Assembly: GCA_008330645.1 (NCBI GenBank)
Contig: VLTN01000091.1
Coordinates: forward strand, 1 to 64,000
Reading direction: 5' to 3'
From: Cafeteria roenbergensis
Taxonomy: Eukaryota > Sar > Bigyra > Bicosoecida > Cafeteriaceae
Length of the DNA stretch: 64,000 nt
Below are positions 9,331-18,936 of this stretch, piece after piece. The first letter of the stretch is position 1, and every line of letters starts with the position of its first letter. The notes beneath the pieces are model-generated. The model had not been told where the DNA came from, did no database searches, and saw only the letters and a list, made by a program, of their open reading frames with translations. The translations under genes were made by a program, and so were the position numbers.

Positions 9331-9790
9331 CAGGGTGATGGCGATGATGTGGGACGAGCACTGGGATGTGGGATTAGGACTTGGGACTGGGCTAGCGAGT
9401 TGGCGCGACCTGTGACACTGCTGGGGGGGGGGGGCGTGGACTTCCTGGACTAGCTTTGGTGAGGCTGTGAATCGTGTTTGTGACGACAATCTTGTGCTGC
9501 TGTCCCCTCGAGTTGAGCGGCCGCCGCCCTCAAGACAGGGCAACATCCCCGGGCCCGCTCTGCCACACGGCAGGCGCGGGCCATCCAACTCGTTCGCAAA
9601 CTCGCCCTCTGGGCGGGCACACCGGTTCGAGCCCACGTGGGGCTCACCGGCCGTCCCCCGTACCCGCCGCGCGCACGCGCCCCGAGTGGTGTGCATGTGC
9701 TCGATTCGATCGTTTGACCCCTCCCTCCCGTCTGGGGGGGGGAGGGCTTAAGCGCCCTGTTCGCTCTGCCCCCCAACAATGCTCATTATT
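9331..9790 (+). repeat. Diverged LINE 3' tail containing a SINE-like segment (S1)
   Basis: 9331-9480 is a diverged version of the LINE 3' UTR (alternating GGGACTTGGGA motifs, GCGACCTGTGAC, GTGAGGCTGTGAATCG) with a run of eleven G at about 9422-9433. From about 9491 it continues into a segment also found near 18137 and 54714: CTGTCCCCTCGAGTTGAG, CCCGGGCCCGCTCTGCC, then GGTTCGAGCCC, which matches the tRNA B-box consensus, and TGTGCTCGATTCGATCG. The end (CCCCCCAACAATGCTCATT) resembles the LINE terminus. This is consistent with a tRNA-derived SINE that shares its LINE partner's 3' end. No A-box could be fixed with confidence. Confidence 0.55.
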
Positions 9791-10342
9791 CGTTTGCGGA
9801 CAAATAGTAACCATAGCGATTGTCGGATGACCTGGCACGTCGCCGACTTGGCACAGGCTCGCGCGCGCGCCAAGCAGCCCGGATCCGCAGTCTCGTCGGC
9901 TGGGGACAACAAGTTGAGCACTCGCTACGCCTGAGCCATGCTACAGGTGCGGGCCGGCCTCATGGTGCCGACCCGGCGGCTGGCAGTCCGCGCCCTTGCT
10001 GCAGCTCAGGCGGCTGAAGTGGAGCAAATGCTCGCCGCGTGCTGGCGCGGCGCAAACTGGCAAGCCGAGCCGGTTGTCTTCGGTCCTCACCGTCTCGGCC
10101 ACGCCCCACGCCCGAGCATTCGTGTCAACTGGCCTGGCTTTGCCCCGCAAGGTCCAAGGCTCCGCAACCTGCTCGCCGATGCCCGCTTGTCGCGAACTTC
10201 TCGCGCCGTTGCCGGAGCTCTGCATTGCTGCTGGCACCGTCATGCGCGGCAACCGTGCGGCCCACTTTTCCAGGCAGGAGCGCCCAGCTGGGGCGCGTTC
10301 GGGCTTCCCAGGCCTCCACTCATCACCCCGCAGCCACGGGGC
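9791..10342. other. Intergenic region upstream of ankyrin gene A
   Basis: About 550 bp between the repeat-rich zone and the first coding exon of gene A. Several frames are open by GC bias, but none shows a domain or convincing splice context. It presumably holds the promoter and 5' UTR of gene A; no TATA box or other element stands out. Confidence 0.4.
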
Positions 10343-13300
10343 ATGGCCGCTGCTGCCGTGACTGAGGACAGGCTGCTGCTGGCCCTGGTGAATGCCAGCG
10401 ACAGCGGCAACACTGCCGAAGTCAGCAGGCTGCTGGACGCAGGAGCGTCAGTGAACGGGATGTGGCCACCAGCCGTGAGCGCGGTTCCTGACGAGCTTAA
10501 TGTCGTGCCTAGGCGCCACGATCAAGGAGGCTGCTGACGCGGCGCTTGGAGCCAACATGAGGCTAGCCGACAGCATCCCAAATCACAATGCTTGCTGCAG
10601 GGAGCCCGGCACAGCGGCCTGGGCAGGGCAGACAATTTGGGCCACTTTGTGCTCTCTTGGTGAATATCGTTGTCGACGACCAGAGATTTCCTCTTGCTCG
10701 GGCTGCGAGTCTCCGCAGGATGGGAACACGGCGCTGATTCGCGCATCCGAGAACGGCCACATGGACATCGTGCGGATGCTGCTCGACCGTGGCGCCAGTA
10801 TGGATGCCACCGATTATGTGAGCCAGCCCGCGTGCCTCGCCGCGCCGCCGCCGTCCCTGCACGGAGCAGCCGGGCCCAGGCCGCAGCGGGTGGAGCGTGG
10901 CCGGGTCAAGTGGCCCGCCGGGAGGGTGGCGAGGGCAAGGCGACCTGGTGTGCGGAGGGTCGCTGTGCGGCGAACGCGCGCCTGGCTGGGGATGTGTGTC
11001 GCCGCAGAATGAGGGACCAGCGCTGCTGTGGGCCGCTCGCAACGGTCACGCGGACATCGTGCGGATGCTGCTCGAGCATGGCGCCAGCGTGGATGCCGCT
11101 GATCGCGTGAGTCAGCCCGAGTGCCTCGCCGCGCCGCCGCCGTCCCTGCACGGGGCAGCCGGGCCCAGGCCGCAGCGGGTGGAGCGTGGCCGGGTCAAGT
11201 GGCCCGCCGGGAGGGTGGCGAGGGCAAGGCGACCTGGTGTGCGGAGGGTCGCTGTGCGGCGAACGCGCGCCTGGCTGGGGATGCGTGTCTCCGCAGCTTG
11301 GAAGACCGGCGCTGCGGTGGGCCGCTCGCAACGGTCACGCGGACATCGTGCGGATGCTGCTCGAGCATGGCGCCAGCGTGGATGCCGCTGATCGCGTGAG
11401 TCAGCCCGCGCGCCTCGCCGCGCCGCCGCCGTCCCTGCACGGAGCAGCCGGGCCCAGGCCGCAGCGGGTGGAGCGTGGCCGGGTCAAGTGGCCCGCCGGG
11501 AGGGTGGCGAGGGCAAGGCGACCTGGTGTGCGGAGGGTCGCTGTGCGGCGAACGCGCGCCTGGCTGGGGATGCGTGTCTCCGCAGCTTGGAAGACCGGCG
11601 CTGCGGTGGGCCGCTCGCAACGGTCACGCGGACATCGTGCGGATGCTGCTCGAGCATGGCGCCAGCGTGGATGCCGCTGATCGCGTGAGTCAGCCCGCGC
11701 GCCTCGCCGCGCCGCCGCCGTCCCTGCACGGAGCAGCCGGGCCCAGGCCGCAGCGGGTGGAGCGTGGCCGGGTCAAGTGGCCCGCCGGGAGGGTGGCGAG
11801 GGCAAGGCGACCTGGTGTGCGGAGGGTCGCTGTGCGGCGAACGCGCGCCTGGCTGGGGATGCGTGTCTCCGCAGCTTGGAAGACCGGCGCTGCGGTGGGC
11901 CGCTCGCAACGGTCACGCGGACATCGTGCGGATGCTGCTCGAGCATGGCGCCAGCGTGGATGCCGCTGATCGCGTGAGTCAGCCCGCGCGCCTCGCCGCG
12001 CCGCCGCCGTCCCTGCACGGAGCAGCCGGGCCCAGGCCGCAGCGGGTGGAGCGTGGCCGGGTCAAGTGGCCCGCCGGGAGGGTGGCGAGGGCAAGGCGAC
12101 CTGGTGTGCGGAGGGTCGCTGTGCGGCGAACGCGCGCCTGGCTGGGGATGTGTGTCTCCGCAGGATGGGGGCACAGCGCTGATTCGCGCATCTGAGAACG
12201 GCCACATGGACATCGTGCGGATGCTGCTCGAGCATGGCGCCAGCGTGGATGCCACTGATCGCGTGAGTCAGCCCGCGTGCCTCGCCGCGCCGCCGCCGTC
12301 CCTGCACGGAGCAGCCGGGCCCAGGCCGCAGCGGGTGGAGCGTGGCCGGGTCAAGTGGCCCGCCGGGAGGGTGGCGAGGGCAAGGCGACCTGGTGTGCGG
12401 AGGGTCGCTGTGCGGCGAACGCGCGCCTGGCTGGGGATGCGTGTCTCCGCAGCTTGGAAGACCGGCGCTGCGGTGGGCCGCTCGCAACGGTCACGCGGAC
12501 ATCGTGCGGATGCTGCTCGAGCATGGCGCCAGCGTGGATGCCGCTGATCGCGTGAGTCAGCCCGCGCGCCTCGCCGCGCCGCCGCCGTCCCTGCACGGAG
12601 CAGCCGGGCCCAGGCCGCAGCGGGTGGAGCGTGGCCGGGTCAAGTGGCCCGCCGGGAGGGTGGCGAGGGCAAGGCGACCTGGTGTGCGGAGGGTCGCTGT
12701 GCGGCGAACGCGCGCCTGGCTGGGGATGTGTGTCTCCGCAGCTTGGAAGACCGGCGCTGCTGTCGGCCGCTCGCAACGGCCACGTGGACATCGTGCGGAT
12801 GCTGGTCGAGCATGGCGCCAGGGTGGATGCCGCTGATGGTGTGAGTCAGCCCGCGTGCCTCGCTACGCCGCCGCCGTCCCTGCACGGAGCAGCCGGGCCC
12901 AGGCCGCAGCGGACGGAGCGAGGCGTGGCAAGATGGCCATTTAAGCATGTCACTCGGTCAAGGCAGCGAGTGTTGGTGTGCAGAGAGTGGACATGCGTTG
13001 ACCAAGGGAATGTCTTTTTGCGTGCCTTGTGACTTCTCGGCATGGCAGTACCGCCTGACTTCACTGATGTGGGCCGCTTTCAACGGCCACGTGGACATCG
13101 TGCGGATGCTGCTCGAGCATGGCGCCAGCGTGGATGCCGCTGATCGGGTAAGCCAGCCCGCGTGCCTCGCCGCGCCGCCGCCGTCCCTGCACGGAGCAGC
13201 CGGTCCCAGGCCGCAGCGGGTGGAGCGTGGCCGGGTCAAGTGGCCCGCCGGGAGGGTGGCGAGGGCAAGGCGACCTGGTGTGCGGAGGGTCGCTGTGCGG

Positions 13301-16300
13301 CGAACGCGCGCCTGGCTGAGGATGTGTGTCTCCGCAGCATGGGAGCACGGCGCTGCTGTCGGCCGCTCGCAACGACCACGTGGACATCGTGCGGATGCTG
13401 CTCGAGCATGGCGCCAGTATGGATGCCACCGATTATGTGAGCCAGCCCGCGCGCCTCGCCGCGCCGCCGCCGTCCCTGCACGGAGCAGCCGGGCCCAGGC
13501 CGCAGCGGGTGGAGCGTGGCCGGGTCAAGTGGCCCGCCGGGAGGGTGGCGAGGGCAAGGCGACCTGGTGTGCGGAGGGTCGCTGTGCGGCGAACGCGCGC
13601 CTGGCTGGGGATGTGTGTCTCCGCAGGATGGGGGCACAGCGCTGATTCGCGCATCCGAGAACGGCTACGCGGACATCGTGCGGATGCTGCTCGAGCATGG
13701 CGCCAGCGTGGATGCCGCTGATGGTGTGAGCCAGCCCGCGCGCCTCGCCGCGCCGCCGCCGTCCCTGCACGGAGCAGCCGGGCCCAGGCCGCAGCGGGTG
13801 GAGCGTGGCCGGGTCAAGTGGCCCGCCGGGAGGGCGGCGAGGGCAAGGCGACCTGGTGTGCGGAGGGTCGCTGTGCAGCGAACGCGCGCCTGGCTGGAGA
13901 TGTGTGTCTCCGCAGCATGGGAGCACGGCGCTGCTGTGGGCCGCTCGCACCGGCCACGTGGACATCGTGCGGATGCTGCTCGAGCATGGCGCCAGGGTGG
14001 ATGCCGCTGATGGTGTGAGTCAGCTCGCGTGCCTCGCCGCGCCGCCGCCGTCCCTGCACGGAGCAGCCGGGCCCAGGCCGCAGCGGGTGGAGCGTGGCCG
14101 GGTCAAGTGGCCCGCCGGGAGGGTGGCGAGGGCAAGGCGACCTGGTGTGCGGAGGGTCGCTGTGCGGCGAACGCGCGCCTGGCTGAGGATGTGTGTCTCC
14201 GCAGTATGGGAGCACGGCGCTGCTGTCGGCCGCTCGCAACGGCCACGTGGACATCGTGCGGATGCTGCTCGAGCATGGCGCCACCGTGGATGCTACCGAT
14301 CGCGTGAGCCAGCCCGCGTGCCTCGCCGCGCCGCCGCCGTCCCTGCACGGAGCAGCCGGGCCCAGGCCGCAGCGGGTGGAGCGTGGCCGGGTCAAGTGGC
14401 CCGCCGGGAGGGTGGCGAGGGCAAGGCGACCTGGTGTGCGGAGGGTCGCTGTGCGGCGAACGCGCGCCTGGCTGAGGATGCGTGTCCCCGCAGAACGGGA
14501 AAACGGCGTTGATTCGCGCATCTGAGAACGGCCACATGGACATCGTGCGGATGCTGCTCGAGCATGGCGCCAGCGTGGATGCCGCTGATGGTGTGAGCCA
14601 GCCCGCGTGCCTCGCCGCGCCGCCGCCGTCCCTGCACGGAGCAGCCGGGCCCAGGCCGCAGCGGGTGGAGCGTGGCCGGGTCAAGTGGCCCGCCGGGAGG
14701 GTGGCGAGGGCAAGGCGACCTGGTGTGCGGAGGGTCGCTGTGCGGCGAACGCGCGCCTGGCTGGGGATGTGTGTCTCCGCAGGATGGGGGCACAGCGCTG
14801 ATTCGCGCATCTGAGAACGGCTACGCGGACATCGTGCGGATGCTGCTCGAGCATGGCGCCAGCGTGGATGCCACTGATCGCGTGAGTCAGCCCGCGTGCC
14901 TCGCCGCGCCGCCGCCGTCCCTGCACGGAGCAGCCGGGCCCAGGCCGCAGCGGGTGGAGCGTGGCCGGGTCAAGTGGCCCGCCGGGAGGGTGGCGAGGGC
15001 AAGGCGACCTGGTGTGCGGAGGGTCGCTGTGCGGCGAACGCGCGCCTGGCTGGGGATGCGTGTCTCCGCAGCTTGGAAGACCGGCGCTGCGGTGGGCCGC
15101 TCGCAACGACCACGTGGACATCGTGCGGATGCTGCTCGAGCATGGCGCCAGTATGGATGCCACCGATTATGTGAGCCAGCCCGCGTGCCTCGCCGCGCCG
15201 CCGCCGTCCCTGCACGGAGCAGCCGGGCCCAGGCCGCAGCGGGTGGAGCGTGGCCGGGTCAAGTGGCCCGCCGGGAGGGTGGCGAGGGCAAGGCGACCTG
15301 GTGTGCGGAGGGTCGCTGTGCGGCGAACGCGCGCCTGGCTGGGGATGTGTGTCTCCGCAGAACGGGAGCACGGCGCTGCAGTCAGCATCTTGCTACGGCT
15401 ACGTGGACATCGTGCGGATGCTGCTCGAGCATGGCGCCAGCGTGGATGCCGCTGATGGTGTGAGTCAGCCCGCGTGCCTCGCCGCGCCGCCGCCGTCCCT
15501 GCACGGAGCAGCCGGGCCCAGGCCGCAGCGGGTGGAGCGTGGCCGGGTCAAGTGGCCCGCCGGGAGGGTGGCGAGGGCAAGGCGACCTGGTGTGCGGAGG
15601 GTCGCTGTGCGGCGAACGCGCGCCTGGCTGGGGATGTGTGTCTCCGCAGAACGGGAGCACGGCGCTGCAGTCAGCATCTTGCTACGGCTACGTGGACATC
15701 GTGCGGATGCTGCTCGAGCATGGCGCCAGCGTGGATGCCGCTGATGGTGTGAGTCAGCCCGCGTGCCTCGCCGCGCCGCCGCCGTCCCTGCACGGAGCAG
15801 CCGGCCCAGGCCGCAGCGGGTGGAGCGTGGCCGGGTCAAGTGGCCCGCCGGGAGGGTGGCGAGGGCAAGGCGACCTGGTGTGCGGAGGGTCGCTGTGCGG
15901 CGAACGCGCGCCTGGCTGGGGATGTGTGTCTCCGCAGAACGGGAGCACGGCGCTGCAGTCAGCATCTTGCTACGGCTACGTGGACATCGTGCGGATGCTG
16001 CTCGAGCATGGCGCCAGCGTGGATGCCGCTGATGGTGTGAGTCAGCCCGCGTGCCTCGCCGCGCCGCCGCCGTCCCTGCACGGAGCAGCCGGGCCCAGGC
16101 CGCAGCGGGTGGAGCGTGGCCGGGTCAAGTGGCCCGCCGGGAGGGTGGCGAGGGCAAGGCGACCTGGTGTGCGGAGGGTCGCTGTGCGGCGAACGCGCGC
16201 CTGGCTGGGGATGTGTGTCTTCGCAGTATGGAAGACCGGCGCTGCTGTGGGCCGCTCGCAACGGCCACGTGGACATCGTGCGGATGCTGCTTGAGCATGG

Positions 16301-18074
16301 CGCCAGTATGGATGCCGCTGATGCCTTCGATCGCGTGAGTCAGCCCGCGTGCCTCGCTACGCCGCCGCCGTCCCTGCACGGGGCAGCCAGGCCCAGGCCG
16401 CAGCGGACGGAGCGAGGCGTGGCAAGATGGCCATTTAAGCATGTCACTCGGTCAAGGCAGCGAGTGTTGGTGTGCAGAGAGTGGACATGCGTTGACCAAG
16501 GGAATGTCTTTTTGCGTGCCTTGTGACTTCTCGGCATGGCAGTACCGCCTGACTTCACTGATGTGGGCCGCTTTCAACGGCCACGTGGACATCGTGCGGA
16601 TGCTGCTCGAGCATGGCGCCAGTATGGATGCCGCTGATCGGGTAAGCCAGCCCGCGTGCCTCGCCGCGCCGCCGCCGTCCCTGCACGGAGCAGCCGGTCC
16701 CAGGCCGCAGCGGGTGGAGCGTGGCCGGGTCAAGTGGCCCGCCGGGAGGGTGGCGAGGGCAAGGCGACCTGGTGTGCGGAGGGTCGCTGTGCGGCGAACG
16801 CGCGCCTGGCTGGGGATGTGTGTCTCCGCAGGATGGGGGCACAGCGCTGATTCGCGCATCTGAGAACGGCTACGCGGACATCGTGCGGATGCTGCTCGAG
16901 CATGGCGCCAGCGTGGATGCCGCTGATCGGGTAAGCCAGCCCGCGTGCCTCGCCGCGCCGCCGCCGTCCCTGCACGGGGCAGCCGGGCCCAGGCCGCAGC
17001 GGGTGGAGCGTGGCCGGGTCAAGTGGCCCGCCGGGAGGGTGGCGAGGGCAAGGCGACCTGGTGTGCGGAGGGTCGCTGTGCGGCGAACGCGCGCCTGGCT
17101 GGGGATGTGTGTCGCCGCAGAATGAGGGACCAGCGCTGCTGTGGGCCGCTCGCAACGACCACGTGGACATCGTGCGGATGCTGCTCGAGCATGGCGCCAG
17201 TATGGATGCCACCGATTATGTGAGCCAGCCCGCGCGCCTCGCCGCGCCGCCGCCGTCCCTGCACGGAGCAGCCGGGCCCAGGCCGCAGCGGGTGGAGCGT
17301 GGCCGGGTCAAGTGGCCCGCCGGGAGGGTGGCGAGGGCAAGGCGACCTGGTGTGCGGAGGGTCGCTGTGCGGCGAACGCGCGCCTGGCTGGGGATGTGTG
17401 TCTCCGCAGGATGGGGGCACAGCGCTGATTCGCGCATCTGAGAACGGCCGCATGGATATCGTGCGGACGCTGCTCGAGCATGGCGCCAGCGTGGATGCCG
17501 CTGAACGCGTGAGCCAGCCCGAGTGCCTCGCCGCGCCGCCGCCGTCCCTGCACGGGGCAGCCGGGCCCAGGCCGCAGCGGGTGGAGCGTGGCCGGGTCAA
17601 GTGGCCCGCCGGGAGGGTGGCGAGGGCAAGGCGACCTGGTGTGCGGAGGGTCGCTGTGCGGCGAACGCGCGCCTGGCTGGGGATGCGTGTCTCCGCAGGA
17701 TGGGGGCACAGCGCTGATTCGCGCATCTGAGAACGGCCATATGGACATCGTGCGGATGCTGGTCGAGCATGGGGCCACCGTGGATGCTACCGATCGCGTG
17801 AGCAATCAAGGTGCCTCCCCGCACTGCCGCAGGACGGCCAGCCCTTTGCTCGCAGCCGCGCGTTCCCCAGCCCCAGGGCACGCTTTCATCTCGCACTGAG
17901 CTGTCCGTTCATCAACTGAGACTTCCCCGCGTCGCAGGACGGATGAACGCCCTCGCGTCATGCTCTTGCCACGAGTGCCAGATCCTGCTCCGCGCCACTG
18001 AGCGACTTAAGCGGTGGCACCGACGCCAATCCCTTGCTACATGGCGACACGCGGCCGACAAGCTGAGAGACTGA
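10343..18074 (+). CDS. Ankyrin gene A: 27 exons, one ankyrin repeat per exon
   Basis: Exon 1 is 10343-10474 (44 codons; LLDAGASVN is a half-repeat cap). Exons 2-26 each carry one ankyrin repeat in phase 0: 10719-10817, 11008-11106, 11297, 11586, 11875, 12164, 12453, 12742, 13049, 13338, 13627, 13916, 14205, 14494, 14783, 15072, 15361, 15650, 15938, 16227-16334 (108 nt), 16543, 16832, 17121, 17410 and 17699-17797. All are 99 nt except the one marked. Most introns are 190 nt (GTGAGT...CTCCGCAG) and nearly identical. Repeats follow xGxTALxxAxxNG..DIVRMLLEHGA. The terminal exon (probably 17938-18074) encodes a Cys-containing tail with KRWHRR and TWRH. Using donor 17811 the frame stays open and the protein is about 921 aa. 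Ankyrin stacks bind proteins; the partner is unknown. Splice structure is inferred from signals and repeat register only. Confidence 0.82.
10719..17797 (+). repeat. Tandem array of 25 exon-intron units (289-bp period)
   Basis: The period is 289 bp (99-bp exon + 190-bp intron), with exceptions. Two units carry a different 208-nt intron (12841-13048 and 16335-16542), which ends CATGGCAG and precedes the same YRLTSLMWAAFNG exon. One intron (15749-15937) has lost one base. Exon 21 has three extra codons (DAF). Intron copies differ at only a few sites, whereas exons fall into several distinct types in their first half (DGGTALIRASENG, LGRPALRWAARNG, NGSTALQSASCYG, HGSTALLSAARND, NEGPALLWAARNG). The array arose by unit duplication with ongoing homogenisation. 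Confidence 0.9.
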
Positions 18075-18136
18075 GGTAGCCCCAGGACAGCGATGCGTCA
18101 CGCTGCTAAACGTTGCAGTACCGCTGGTGCAGCCTC

Positions 18137-18345
18137 AGACACGGTAAACTCCCCGGGCCCGCTCCCCACGGCAAGCGCGGGCCACCCGACCCCATAGCAA
18201 GCCCGCCCCCTGGGAGGGCACACTGGTTCGAGCCCGCGTGTGGCTCACCGGCCGCACCCGTACCCGCCGCACGCACGCGCCCCTAGTGGTGTGTGTGTGC
18301 CCGATTCGATCGTTTGATCCCTCCCTCCCGTCCGGAGCAGCAGTG
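18137..18345 (+). repeat. SINE-like repeat copy S2
   Basis: Second copy of the segment described at 9491-9790: CCCGGGCCCGCTCCCCACGG, a B-box-like GGTTCGAGCCC, CACCGGCCGCACCCGTACCC and CGATTCGATCGTTTGATCCC. It lacks the CTGTCCCCTCGAGTTGAG start and the LINE-like terminus. It lies in the 3' flank shared by the convergent ankyrin genes A and B. Confidence 0.6.
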
Positions 18346-18770
18346 CCTTGCTCGGAGTCTGCAACCGCAGGGGCACTACAACCTCGCAAGCCACCTCCCA
18401 GCCTGCCGCGGGATGGGCGGGCGGGTCACGAATGCGGCTTTGCTCTCACACAACCTCAAAGCCGACCGCAACGGGCCCTGGAGTGCTATGCGAGCGTTCG
18501 CACGGCACGGAAGGCAAAGCGGGGCGCACGATGCGCGCGCCTTGCCGGAGAGCTGCTTGTCTTGGTCGCCGACGCAGGCGGGTAAACAAGAGCTCGGGAC
18601 CCTCAGAGTCACGCCGGGGGCACCCCCAGCACGCTGTGGGGAAGCCGCGTGGCCCAAGAGAGTGTCGTGACGATGCCAGATGGCTTGTCTGTTTTGTCGG
18701 GGTAGAATCTACGTCTGCGGACAAATATGAACCCAACCGGTTACCGAACGAACTCAGCCGGTTACCGAAC
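18346..18770. other. Intergenic, no gene recognised
   Basis: No domain, splice-consistent exon or repeat was recognised. Near 18733-18772 there is a short direct repeat of CCGGTTACCGAAC immediately before the solitary LINE tail. Confidence 0.35.
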
Positions 18771-18774
18771 TGAT

Positions 18775-18838
18775 GAGTCTGTGAATCGAGTGTGTGGTAT
18801 GGTGACGCGAGTTCTCGCCCCCCTCCAACGATGTTCCT
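18775..18838 (+). mobile_element. Solitary LINE 3' tail
   Basis: About 64 bp matching only the LINE terminus (GAGTCTGTGAATCGAGTG, GGTATGGTGACGCGAG, CCAACGATGTTC) with a few substitutions. It is an extremely 5'-truncated insertion outside the main chain and close to the 3' end of gene B. Confidence 0.7.
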
Positions 18839-18936
18839 TCCCAGAGATGTTGAGGATGCCACACCTCTTTTTAACCTCCAAACCAATCAGTCCGTCAATC
18901 GCACGCAGCTTCCGAACGTCCGAGGGGGGCAGTGCC

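Noticed and set aside
9590-9660. Possible tRNA gene around the GGTTCGAGCCC box (also at 18220 and 55010)
   Set aside because: The arms needed for a tRNA cloverleaf do not pair (the presumed T-stem sides are not complementary) and the sequence recurs as a dispersed repeat; a SINE-like element fits better.
10719-17797. Many overlapping 92-, 141-, 164- and 235-residue frames repeated every 289 bp on both strands
   Set aside because: They read through the conserved introns or the opposite strand of the repeated unit; only the phase-0 exon frame matches the ankyrin consensus.
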